From positions 1-40,446 of the forward strand of contig CAJUCO010000025.1 in the NCBI GenBank assembly GCA_910585245.1: 40,446 nucleotides of DNA. The letters run 5' to 3'. The notes under the pieces are model-generated. The model ran no database searches and had not been told where the DNA came from. It saw only the letters and a list, made by a program, of their open reading frames with translations. Origin of the DNA: an uncultured Oscillibacter sp. (GTDB lineage: Bacteria > Bacillota > Clostridia > Oscillospirales > Oscillospiraceae). The translations under genes were made by a program, and so were the position numbers. Positions 31,476-39,167 of this stretch are shown here, piece by piece (position 1 is the first letter of the stretch; every line of letters begins with the position of its first letter).

Positions 31476-32803
31476 GCCACGATCACAAGAAGCGCCAGTT
31501 CAGCAGCCAGTGGGGCTTTGTTCTCTCGGCAGTGGGCTCGGCGGTGGGGATGGCCAACGTGTGGGGCTTTCCCGCCAAGATGGGCAGTTACGGCGGCGGG
31601 GCGTTTCTCATCGCTTACCTGGTGTTCATTGCCCTGTTTGGCACGGTGGGACTGGCAGCGGAGTACGCCGTGGGCCGCCGGGCCAGAACCGGGACCCTGG
31701 GGGCCTATGAAATGGCCTGGGGCACCCGGAAAAAGAGCCTTGGGAAGGCCGGCGGACTTCTGGGGTGGCTGCCTTTGGCGGGGTCCATGTGTATCGCCTT
31801 GGGTTACGCGGTCATCATTGCCTATGTGCTGAAGGCCTTCGCCGGGTCTCTCACCGGAGAGCTGATGACGGCAGACACCGCTTCTTGGTTTGAGAGCTTT
31901 TCTCTGGCGGACTATTCCGTCATCCCCTTCCACGTGGCAGTGGTGGTGGGGACGCTATTGACGCTGCTCCTGGGGGCCAAGAGCATTGAAAAAAGCAACA
32001 AGGTCATGATGCCCCTGTTTTTCCTCATCTTTCTGGTTCTGGCGGTGCGGGTGGCCTTCCTCCCCGGCGCGGCGGAGGGGTACCGCTATATGTTTTCCCC
32101 CCGGTGGGAGGAGTTGCTGGACCCCATGGTGTGGATCTGGGCCATGGGACAGGCCTTTTTCTCCCTTTCCATCACCGGCAGCGGCATGATTGTCTATGGC
32201 GCCTATCTGGACACGGCGGAGGACGTGGCGAAGCTGGCGAAGCGGACGGCCCTCTTCGACACCATCGCCGCGTTGGTGGCGGCCCTGGTGATGATTCCCG
32301 CCTGCTTTGCTTACGGGCTGGATGTGGGAGCGGGGCCCTCCCTGCTTTTCGTCACCCTGCCCCGGATTTTGCAGGACATCCCCTTGGGGCGGCTCTTCGC
32401 GATTATTTTGTACGTGGCCATGATTTTTGCCGGAGTCAGTTCCCTCCAGAATATGTTTGAGGCGGTGGGGGAATCCCTGCTCCACAAGTTTCCCAGGCTC
32501 AGCCGGAAGATCATGCTGGTTTTGCTGTGCGTGGTGTGCCTGGGAATTGGCCTCCACATGGAGCCCATTTTCAAGTGGGGCCCCTGGATGGACATTGTGT
32601 CCATCTATATCATTCCAATCGGGGCCACGTTGGGGGCGGTGAGCTGGTTTTGGATCATGCGCCGGGAAGATCTCATGGACGAGGTGGACAAGGGGGCGGA
32701 AAAGGCCCCCGGCGTCTGGTGGTATCACGCGGGACGGTATGTCTATGTGCCCTGTGCGGTGATCTTGTGCCTGGTGGCGCTGTGCATGAAGGTGGCCTTC
32801 TGA
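31472..32803 (+). CDS. Sodium-dependent amino-acid transporter (NSS/SNF family), paralogue 1
   Basis: The 443-residue protein has 11-12 membrane helices with the NSS helix-1 signature in the form AVGSAVGMANVWGFPAKMGSYGGGAF. The usual form is GLGNxWRFPY...NGGGAF, so the Phe-Pro-Ala-Lys stretch is unusual. Further signatures are YAVGRRARTG and QAFFSLSITGSGMIVYGAYL (helix 6 region). Members import amino acids with Na+. The start overlaps the C_GCAxxG_C_C gene. The substrate cannot be told; a small or hydrophobic amino acid is likely. Confidence 0.93.
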   Translation: MSHDHKKRQFSSQWGFVLSAVGSAVGMANVWGFPAKMGSYGGGAFLIAYLVFIALFGTVGLAAEYAVGRRARTGTLGAYEMAWGTRKKSLGKAGGLLGWLPLAGSMCIALGYAVIIAYVLKAFAGSLTGELMTADTASWFESFSLADYSVIPFHVAVVVGTLLTLLLGAKSIEKSNKVMMPLFFLIFLVLAVRVAFLPGAAEGYRYMFSPRWEELLDPMVWIWAMGQAFFSLSITGSGMIVYGAYLDTAEDVAKLAKRTALFDTIAALVAALVMIPACFAYGLDVGAGPSLLFVTLPRILQDIPLGRLFAIILYVAMIFAGVSSLQNMFEAVGESLLHKFPRLSRKIMLVLLCVVCLGIGLHMEPIFKWGPWMDIVSIYIIPIGATLGAVSWFWIMRREDLMDEVDKGAEKAPGVWWYHAGRYVYVPCAVILCLVALCMKVAF

Positions 32804-32843
32804 GCAAAGCCGGAATTCGGAGTGCGAGGGTAAAAGATGCGAA

Positions 32844-32880
32844 AAAAACGGCGGCGAGGTAAAAACCTTGCCGCCGTTTC
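32844..32880. terminator. Bidirectional terminator between the two NSS genes
   Basis: ACGGCGGCGAGG and CCTTGCCGCCGT pair around TAAAAA. T-runs occur on both strands (AAAAAAA on the left gives seven T on the minus strand). Confidence 0.88.
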
Positions 32881-32909
32881 GCTATGGTATGAAATTGCGG
32901 GGGGGACGG

Positions 32910-34262
32910 TTAAATCAGCCCCTGAATCAGGATGATCAGCACCAGCACCGGCAGCACGAACTGGAAGTAGGGCCGCAGCCACCGGGGCATTTTCAGGCCC
33001 TCTCCGGCGTTGGCCTCCTCCAGATAGCGCTCGTAGCCCCAGCCCTTTTTGCTGACGCAGAACAGCAGATACACCAGAGAGCCCAGAGGCAGCAGCAGGT
33101 TGGAAACAATGAAGTCCTCGCTGTCCAGCACGTCCCGGCCACCGATGAGATGGAGGCCGCTCCAGAGGTTATACCCCAGAACGCAGGGCATACTGGCGAT
33201 GAGAATGAAGATGCAGTTCACCAGGGCCGCCTTTTTCCGGGACCAGCCGAAGTTGTCGATGGCGTTGGCCTGAAGGTTTTCAAAAACGGCGATAACCGTG
33301 GAGAAGCTGGCGAAGGTCATGAACAGGAAGAACAGGGCGCCCCACAGGCGGCCGCCCGCCATATTCAAAAAAACCTTGGGCAGGATCATAAAAATCAGGG
33401 TGGGTCCCTGGTCCGGCTGCACGTCAAAGGCGAAGCAGGCGGGGAAGATAATAAGGCCCGCCATCAGCGCAACGAAGGTGTCCAGCACGCAGATCCGCAC
33501 CGCCTCGCTGGTGAGGGTGTTGTCCCGGCTCATGTAGCTGCCGAAGATCTCCATGGCGGCGATGCCCAGACTCAGGGTAAAGAAGGCCTGATTCATGGCG
33601 GCGGTGAGGACGTTTCCAAGACCCGCCTTCGCCGCCCGGTGGAAGTCCGGCAGGAGATAGAACTTGGTGCCCTCCAGACCGCCGGGGAGAGTCAAGCTGT
33701 GGATGGCCAGCACCACGATCAGACCCAGCAGGCCCATCATCATCCACTTTGTAATTCTCTCCAAGCCCTTTTGAAGGCCGAAGCTCACCACCAAAAAGCC
33801 CGCCAGCACCGTCAAAGCCATCCAGATGGTCATTTCCATAGGGTCTCCCAACATGGAGAAGAAGACGCTGTCCACCGCTTCGCCCTCAAGCCCGTGGAAG
33901 GCCCCTCCGGCGAACTTGAAGAAATAGCCCAACATCCAGCCGGAAACCGTGGTGTAGTACATCATCAAAAGACAGCAGCCCGCCACGCAGAACCAACCGT
34001 GAATGTGCCACTTGCTGCCCGGCTTCTGGAGGGCCTGATAGCCCTGGACGGCGCTCTTGCGGCTGGCACGGCCCACCGCCAGCTCCATGGTCAAGACCGG
34101 CACGCCCATGATGGCCAAAAACAGCAGGTAAAAAAGCACAAACACGCCGCCGCCGTTTTGTCCTGTAACATAGGGGAATTTCCACACGTTGCCGATGCCC
34201 ACGGCACAGCCCGCGCTTACCAGCAGGAAGCCCAGGCGGGATTGAAAACGCTCCCGTTTCAT
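32910..34262 (-). CDS. Sodium-dependent amino-acid transporter (NSS/SNF family), paralogue 2
   Basis: The 450-residue protein has the standard helix-1 motif SAGCAVGIGNVWKFPYVTGQNGGGVF, MELAVGRASRKS, and NQAFFTLSLGIAAMEIFGSYM in helix 6, with 11-12 helices. It should be a Na+:amino-acid symporter in the tryptophan/hydrophobic amino-acid branch, as judged only by similarity to MhsT/TnaT-type sequences. The ATG at 34262 fits the family start, with GAGAGGAACGAG upstream. It has its own promoter. It is convergent with paralogue 1 and clearly diverged from it, so this is not a recent duplication. Confidence 0.93.
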   Translation of the reverse strand: MKRERFQSRLGFLLVSAGCAVGIGNVWKFPYVTGQNGGGVFVLFYLLFLAIMGVPVLTMELAVGRASRKSAVQGYQALQKPGSKWHIHGWFCVAGCCLLMMYYTTVSGWMLGYFFKFAGGAFHGLEGEAVDSVFFSMLGDPMEMTIWMALTVLAGFLVVSFGLQKGLERITKWMMMGLLGLIVVLAIHSLTLPGGLEGTKFYLLPDFHRAAKAGLGNVLTAAMNQAFFTLSLGIAAMEIFGSYMSRDNTLTSEAVRICVLDTFVALMAGLIIFPACFAFDVQPDQGPTLIFMILPKVFLNMAGGRLWGALFFLFMTFASFSTVIAVFENLQANAIDNFGWSRKKAALVNCIFILIASMPCVLGYNLWSGLHLIGGRDVLDSEDFIVSNLLLPLGSLVYLLFCVSKKGWGYERYLEEANAGEGLKMPRWLRPYFQFVLPVLVLIILIQGLI

Positions 34263-34336
34263 AAGTTTCTCGTTCCTCTCTCGTATATTTCGTTGCAAAA
34301 CCCACAGCGTAACGACCGCCCTGGGCATATTTCCTT

Positions 34337-34365
34337 ATGATAACGGCCACCGGCGGAAATGTCAA
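34337..34365 (-). promoter_or_regulatory. Promoter of NSS paralogue 2
   Basis: On the minus strand a consensus TTGACA (34360-34365) and TATCAT (34337-34342) have a 17-nt spacer. The transcript would start near 34330, with a leader of about 68 nt. Confidence 0.85.
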
Positions 34366-34442
34366 TCCTTTCGTGGGGAAGTCTCCTTTAAGATTTTAAG
34401 AGCGGGCTTGGAGGGAACTTCCCATAATTTCACGAAAACCGC

Positions 34443-34471
34443 TTGAGCGAACGGAGGCCCCGTGTTAAAAT
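34443..34471 (+). promoter_or_regulatory. Promoter upstream of the lipase-ispE operon
   Basis: TTGAGC (34443-34448) and TAAAAT (34466-34471) are separated by 17 nt. A leader of about 195 nt to 34674 holds a small open frame. Confidence 0.65.
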
Positions 34472-34517
34472 CACAGAGAGAAAGCGAAGCGGCGGGAGAA
34501 TCGTATGAAATACCCAC

Positions 34518-34646
34518 ATGGTCCTGCTCTCATGGGACGAAGAATCGTGCCCGCAATGGAAGCCGGATGCGTTCAATAATCTGGAAGCGCACAACATATA
34601 CCGGAGATTTTGCCGGGGCAAATCTCTATCTTTTGGCGAATGGTAG
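34518..34646 (+). CDS. Possible 42-codon small ORF in the lipase leader
   Basis: The frame reads MVLLSWDEESCPQWKPDAFN and on to a tag at 34644-34646. Its composition (Trp, Cys, acidic) looks more protein-like than random, but there is no clear ribosome binding site at its ATG; the GGGAG at 34495 suits an out-of-frame ATG at 34505. An in-frame stop lies just upstream at 34506. It may be the tail of a broken gene or a leader peptide, and I do not recognise it. Confidence 0.25.
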   Translation: MVLLSWDEESCPQWKPDAFNNLEAHNIYRRFCRGKSLSFGEW

Positions 34647-34673
34647 AGCGTCCGGGCTGGAAAGGAGACCACT

Positions 34674-35450
34674 ATGGCGGATTGCAGGACCCGGTATCCT
34701 CTTTTGCTAATTCACGGCCTGAATTGCCGGGACGACTGGATCTTCCCCTACTGGGGCCGGGTGGCGGAGATTCTCCGCGCCCACGGGGCCGCCGTCTTCC
34801 TCAGCGGGCAGGATGCCTGGGGCAGCGTCCCCGGCAATGCCCGGGTTCTGCGCCGCCGGGGCGAGGACATTCTGGCGGAGACGGGGGGCGGAAAACTGAA
34901 CCTCATCGCCCACTCCAAGGGCGGATTGGAGGCTCGGTATCTCATCTCCACCCTGGGCTTTGCCGAAAAAACGGCCTCTCTCACCACCATTTGCACGCCG
35001 CACCGGGGTTCAAAGGCGGCGGCGGAGTGGCTGGGACGGGAGCGGGTCTGTGGCGTTGTGGGCCGGGGCGTGGAGGGCTTTTGGCGCTCCCGGGGCGACC
35101 GGGACCCGGACTTTCTCTCGGCGGTGACGGCCCTGACCCCGGAGGCAATGGCCCGATTTAACAAGGAAAACCCTGACAGCCCCCTGGTTTACTACCAGAG
35201 TTGGGGTGCGAGACTGGACCGGGCGGGCTGGGACCCTATGGACCGCTTCCAGCTCTGGCTGACAAAGGCCGATGCCCCCACCGACGGTTTGGTCTCGCCG
35301 GAGTCCGCTGTTTGGGGACATTGGCGGGGAACGCTGGAGGGGGTGTCCCACCAGGACGGCGTGGGAGGGCGGCGGCGCAAGCGCCCCGGCTTTGACGCGG
35401 GGACATTCTATCTCCGCCTGGTCCGGGAATTGGCGGAGATGGGATTTTAA
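34674..35450 (+). CDS. Alpha/beta hydrolase, triacylglycerol-lipase-like
   Basis: The 258-residue protein starts YPLLLIHGLNCRDDW, with the oxyanion-type HG, and has the nucleophile elbow AHSKGG (S81), a likely acid D204 in ADAPTDGLV, and H226 in VSHQD. That is a complete Ser-Asp-His triad in the order of PGAP1/lipase-type alpha/beta hydrolases. There is no signal peptide, so it should be cytoplasmic. The ATG at 34674 has AAAGGAG upstream. ispE follows after 10 nt. The substrate is probably an ester of a lipid or small molecule; no closer claim is possible. Confidence 0.88.
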   Translation: MADCRTRYPLLLIHGLNCRDDWIFPYWGRVAEILRAHGAAVFLSGQDAWGSVPGNARVLRRRGEDILAETGGGKLNLIAHSKGGLEARYLISTLGFAEKTASLTTICTPHRGSKAAAEWLGRERVCGVVGRGVEGFWRSRGDRDPDFLSAVTALTPEAMARFNKENPDSPLVYYQSWGARLDRAGWDPMDRFQLWLTKADAPTDGLVSPESAVWGHWRGTLEGVSHQDGVGGRRRKRPGFDAGTFYLRLVRELAEMGF

Positions 35451-35460
35451 GGAGGGTTTT

Positions 35461-36330
35461 ATGAAGGGGTTGAAGCAAACCGCTCCGGCGAAGGTGAATC
35501 TGGCTCTGGACATTCTGGGCCGAAGACCGGACGGTTACCACGAGATGCGCATGGTGATGCAGACGGTGAGTCTCCGGGACACCGTGGCTCTGGAGGAGGC
35601 GGAAGAGGGATTCGCCCTCTTTGCCCAGGGCATCGCGCTTCCCGGGGGAAAGACCCTGGAGCAGCGGGGGGCGGAGGCCTTTTTCGCCGCCCTGGGGCGG
35701 CCCGTACCGGGACTCCGGGTGACGCTGGAGAAGCGGACCCCGGCTTACGCGGGTCTGGGGGGCGGCAGCGCGGACGTGGCGGCTTTGTTACGGCTGTTGC
35801 GGGAAAGGTACGCCCCGGAGATGTCCCGTGAGGAGCTGGAGGCTATAGGCGGGCAGATTGGCAGCGATATGCCCTTTTGCGTCCGGGGGGGCACCGCCCT
35901 GGCAGAGGGACGGGGGGAGGTCCTGACGGACCTTCTCCCCCTGCCAAAGTGCCGCTTTGTCATCTGCAAGCCGGATTTTGACCTACCCACGGCCCAGATG
36001 TTTGCCCGCCTCCGCCTTGAGAGGGGGGACCTGCCCCGCCCGGATGTGGAGGGGATGGCCGCCGCCTTGAGGCGGGGGGACTTACAGGGGGTGGCGGAAC
36101 GGGTGGGCAACGTCTTCGAGTCCGCCCTGGAGTTGGAGGAGGGGCGGGAGATTTCCTACATAAAGGAAGTGCTTCTCCGCTGCGGCGCTTTGGGCGCGGC
36201 CATGTCCGGCTCCGGTCCGGCAGTGTTTGGGATCTTCGCGGAGGGGGAGGGGGCCGCCTGGGCCGTGGAGACTTTGGAGAGGCGGTATGCCCAGGTTTTC
36301 CAGGCGGCGCCGGTGGGGCGGCTGGTTTAG
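35461..36330 (+). CDS. ispE: 4-diphosphocytidyl-2-C-methyl-D-erythritol kinase
   Basis: IspE phosphorylates CDP-methylerythritol at the 2-hydroxyl with ATP in the MEP isoprenoid pathway. The 289-residue GHMP kinase has APAKVNLALDILGRRPDGYHE (K11 catalytic), the ATP loop PAYAGLGGGSADVAA at 94-108, and IGSDMPFCV with catalytic D136, then the C-terminal MSGSGPAVFGIF motif. The ATG at 35461 follows AAGGAGGG. The end overlaps the convergent sfsA stop by 4 nt. No other MEP genes are nearby. Confidence 0.96.
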   Translation: MKGLKQTAPAKVNLALDILGRRPDGYHEMRMVMQTVSLRDTVALEEAEEGFALFAQGIALPGGKTLEQRGAEAFFAALGRPVPGLRVTLEKRTPAYAGLGGGSADVAALLRLLRERYAPEMSREELEAIGGQIGSDMPFCVRGGTALAEGRGEVLTDLLPLPKCRFVICKPDFDLPTAQMFARLRLERGDLPRPDVEGMAAALRRGDLQGVAERVGNVFESALELEEGREISYIKEVLLRCGALGAAMSGSGPAVFGIFAEGEGAAWAVETLERRYAQVFQAAPVGRLV

Positions 36331-37001
36331 AGCAGCACTGCTACCTCCCGACGGATCGCCAAGCTCTCCGGCGTGACGGCGCAGTCCCAGGCGCGCACCT
36401 GCACTCCGGCGGCGGCGGCCTCCCGCAAAGCCGCCCCAAAGGCGGGGTGGGTCTCGTCGTTGGGGGCCACGCTGTCCATGCCCTCCATCTGGACCACGAA
36501 GAACAAAACCGCCCCAAAACCGGCCTCCGCCGCCTTTTGCAGCTCCCGGATGTGCTTTACGCCCCGTTCCGTGGGGGCGTCGGGAAAGCGGGCCGCGCCG
36601 CCCTCTTCCAGAGTGACGCCCTTTACCTCGATGAAGCAGTGTCCCCCGGGGCTCTCCACGCAAAAGTCCAACCGGGACTCCCCCCAGGCCACCTCCCGGC
36701 GGAGAACCGCCCCCGGTGGAAGCCGGGGCTTTAGCCACTCGGCAAACACCTGGTTGGGGGCCTGGGCGTCCATGTTCACCAACAGGTCTCCCTTTTGGAC
36801 GGCAATGAGGTCGTAAGCGGTTTTCCGCTTGGGGTTGGCGCTTTTTTCCAGATAGACGGCCGCTCCGGGAAGCAGCAACTCCCGGCAGCGGCCTGTGTTT
36901 TTCACATGGACTGTCTGGACGCCCTCTTCCGTCTCCACCTGGGCGACAAAGCGGTTTGGCCGGGAGAGAAAGCGCCCCGAAACCACATTTTGGTATTGCA
37001 T
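36327..37001 (-). CDS. sfsA: SfsA DNA/RNA nuclease family protein
   Basis: The 224-residue protein shows the SfsA hallmarks: the OB-like N-terminus GRFLSRPNRFVAQVE, VHVKNTGRCRELLLPGA, and the nuclease-like core ESRLDFCVES...CFIEVKGVTLEEGGAARFPDAPTERG. E. coli SfsA was first tied to maltose metabolism, but its PD-(D/E)XK-like core points to nucleic acid cleavage. The ATG at 37001 has AAAGGAG upstream. It is convergent with ispE. Confidence 0.94.
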   Translation of the reverse strand: MQYQNVVSGRFLSRPNRFVAQVETEEGVQTVHVKNTGRCRELLLPGAAVYLEKSANPKRKTAYDLIAVQKGDLLVNMDAQAPNQVFAEWLKPRLPPGAVLRREVAWGESRLDFCVESPGGHCFIEVKGVTLEEGGAARFPDAPTERGVKHIRELQKAAEAGFGAVLFFVVQMEGMDSVAPNDETHPAFGAALREAAAAGVQVRAWDCAVTPESLAIRREVAVLL

Positions 37002-37173
37002 CACAGGCTCCTTTCCGGTGGGCGGCAAAATCTTTTCGATTTCTTAGCGGATAAATTTGCCGCCTTCTTTCCTGAATTAGCAAAATTGTACCACAATTTA
37101 CACCTCACGTCCAGCCTTCGGCGGCAGGGCAAACGGAAGCGCAAAAAACCCGGATAAAATTTTGCGTAAGTCA

Positions 37174-37202
37174 TTGTTTTTTTCTGCGGAAGTTGATACA
37201 AT
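37174..37202 (+). promoter_or_regulatory. Promoter of the decarboxylase operon
   Basis: TTGTTT (37174-37179) and TACAAT (37197-37202) are 17 nt apart, with the start about 25 nt before the first ATG. Confidence 0.7.
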
Positions 37203-37233
37203 AGCCCTGCATCTATATTTTAGGAGGGAGCAT

Positions 37234-37503
37234 ATGCCAGGATATTCCAACTTGTTTGTCTGCCTGATGGGCATGGGCACCGTGTTCTTCGGCCTCATCT
37301 GTCTCATCGTTTTGACGATGATCATGGGCAAGCTGGTGGGCGGTCACGCTGCCCCTGCCGCTCCGGTCCCGGTTGCGGCGGCCCCCGCTGCGGCCGTGGA
37401 GGGAAACCGCCAGGAGATCGCCGCCGCCGTCTCCGCCGCCATCGCGGAGGAGCTGGGAACCAGCATCACGGGCATCCGCATCGTATCCATGAAAAAACTG
37501 TAA
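37234..37503 (+). CDS. oadG: Oxaloacetate decarboxylase Na+ pump, gamma subunit (OadG family)
   Basis: The 89-residue protein has one N-terminal membrane helix (LFVCLMGMGTVFFGLICLIVLTMI, about residues 5-28), an Ala/Pro-rich hinge, and a short C-terminal part IAAAVSAAIAEELGTSITGIRIVSMKK as in OadG/MmdD. It holds the cytosolic carboxyltransferase to the membrane beta subunit. The ATG at 37234 follows AGGAGGG. It is the first gene of the operon. Confidence 0.88.
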   Translation: MPGYSNLFVCLMGMGTVFFGLICLIVLTMIMGKLVGGHAAPAAPVPVAAAPAAAVEGNRQEIAAAVSAAIAEELGTSITGIRIVSMKKL

Positions 37504-37525
37504 GAAACAAGAAGGAGAGAGCATC

Positions 37526-37867
37526 ATGAAAAAGTACAGAGTCACCGTCAACGGCACCGCCTATGAGATCGAGCTGGAGGAACTGACCGGGGCCGCTCCC
37601 GTGTCCGCCCCCGCCCCTGCCGCTGCGGCTCCCGTTGCCGCCGCCCCCGCCGGAGGCGAGCAGGTCACCAGCCCCATGCCCGGCACCATCCTGGACGTGA
37701 AGGTCTCCCAGGGAGCCTCCGTGAAGAAGGGCGACGTGCTGATGATCCTGGAGGCCATGAAGATGGAAAACGAGATCATGTGCCCCTGCGACGGCAAGGT
37801 GGCCTCTATCCACACTTCCAAGGGCGCGGCGGTGGAGTCCGGCACTCTGCTCTGCGTCATCCAGTAA
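37526..37867 (+). CDS. Biotin carrier protein of the decarboxylase Na+ pump
   Basis: The 113-residue protein has a short N-terminal beta part (KKYRVTVNGTAYEIELEEL), an Ala/Pro-rich linker (22-44), and a biotinyl domain with EAMKMENEI; K79 is the biotinylation site. Carboxyl groups removed from the substrate by the alpha subunit travel on this biotin to the beta subunit. Here the carrier is a separate gene, as in glutaconyl- and methylmalonyl-CoA decarboxylases, and not fused to the visible part of alpha. GAAGGAGAG precedes the ATG. Confidence 0.94.
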   Translation: MKKYRVTVNGTAYEIELEELTGAAPVSAPAPAAAAPVAAAPAGGEQVTSPMPGTILDVKVSQGASVKKGDVLMILEAMKMENEIMCPCDGKVASIHTSKGAAVESGTLLCVIQ

Positions 37868-37885
37868 GGCGCCGGAGGTCAACAT

Positions 37886-39148
37886 ATGGAAGCTATTCTG
37901 GATTTTGTAAACAGCTCGGGATTCGCGCTGTTTGCCCAGGGGGACAACTGGAAGTGCCTGGTGATGATCGCCATTGCCTGCGCCCTTCTCTACCTGGGCA
38001 TTGTCAAGAAGTTTGAACCGCTGCTGCTGGTACCCATCGCTTTCGGTATGCTCATCACCAACCTCCCCGGCGCCAATATGTATCACGAGATCTTCTTTGC
38101 CGGGGGGCACATTCACTGGGAGCTCATCGGCGGTTCCCCCGTGACGGCGGAGTTCCTGGCGGAGCTGAAGGCCGTGGAGGTCTCCGACGCGGTGCTGGCC
38201 ACCGCCACGGTGGGCCAGTCCATCACGCCGGGTCTGGTGGATATCCTGTACCTGGGCGTGAAGCTGGGCATCTACCCCTGCCTCATTTTCATGGGCGTGG
38301 GCGCTATGACGGACTTCGGTCCCCTCATCGCCAACCCCAAGAGCCTGCTCCTGGGCGCGGCCGCTCAGCTGGGTATTTTCGTCACCTTCGTGGGCTGCCG
38401 CCTCTCCGGCCTCTTCAGCCCCGCCCAGGCCGGTTCCATCGGCATCATTGGCGGCGCGGACGGCCCCACCGCCATCTACTGCTCCACCCTGCTGGCCCCG
38501 GAGCTGCTGGGTCCCATCGCCGTGGCGGCGTACAGCTACATGGCCCTGGTGCCCGTGATTCAGCCCCCCATTATGCGCCTTCTCACCACCGAGGCGGAGC
38601 GGAAGATCGTTATGAAGCCCCTGCGGGAGGTCTCCAAGCGGGAGAAGATCATCTTCCCCATCATGGTTGCCATCTTCGTCGCTTTGCTTGTGCCCTCCGC
38701 CGCCCCGCTGATCGCCTGCCTGATGCTGGGCAACCTCTTTAAAGAGAGCGGCGCGGTGGAACGGCTGAGCAAGACCGCGCAAAACGAGCTCATCAACATC
38801 GTCACCATCTTCCTGGGCGTGTCCGTGGGCTGCACCGCCACCGGGCGGACCTTCCTCAGCCTCCAGACCATCGCCATCATGTGCATGGGTATCCTGGCCT
38901 TCGGCTTCGGTACCGGCGGCGGTGTGATTCTGGCCAAGATCATGAACCTGTTCTTAAAAGAGAAGATCAATCCCCTCATCGGCTCTGCAGGCGTGTCCGC
39001 CGTGCCCATGGCGGCCCGGGTCTCCCAGGTGGAGGGCCAGAAGGCCAATCCCAGCAACTTCCTCTTGATGCACGCCATGGGCCCCAACGTGGCCGGCGTC
39101 ATTGGTTCCGCCATCGCCGCGGGCGTGATGATCTCCCTGTTTGGTTGA
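37886..39148 (+). CDS. oadB: Na+-translocating decarboxylase, beta subunit
   Basis: This 420-residue integral membrane protein removes CO2 from carboxybiotin and exports Na+. It has about ten helices and the strongly conserved motif GSIGIIGGADGPTAIYCSTL, with the essential Asp of the ion path, plus PVIQPPIMRLLTT and GVSVGCTATGRTFL. All are family signatures shared by OadB, MmdB and GcdB. It starts 19 nt after the biotin carrier gene, with CGGAGG upstream of the ATG. Substrate identity is set by the alpha subunit, not here. Confidence 0.95.
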   Translation: MEAILDFVNSSGFALFAQGDNWKCLVMIAIACALLYLGIVKKFEPLLLVPIAFGMLITNLPGANMYHEIFFAGGHIHWELIGGSPVTAEFLAELKAVEVSDAVLATATVGQSITPGLVDILYLGVKLGIYPCLIFMGVGAMTDFGPLIANPKSLLLGAAAQLGIFVTFVGCRLSGLFSPAQAGSIGIIGGADGPTAIYCSTLLAPELLGPIAVAAYSYMALVPVIQPPIMRLLTTEAERKIVMKPLREVSKREKIIFPIMVAIFVALLVPSAAPLIACLMLGNLFKESGAVERLSKTAQNELINIVTIFLGVSVGCTATGRTFLSLQTIAIMCMGILAFGFGTGGGVILAKIMNLFLKEKINPLIGSAGVSAVPMAARVSQVEGQKANPSNFLLMHAMGPNVAGVIGSAIAAGVMISLFG

Positions 39149-39167
39149 TAGATAGGAGGTAGTAGAA

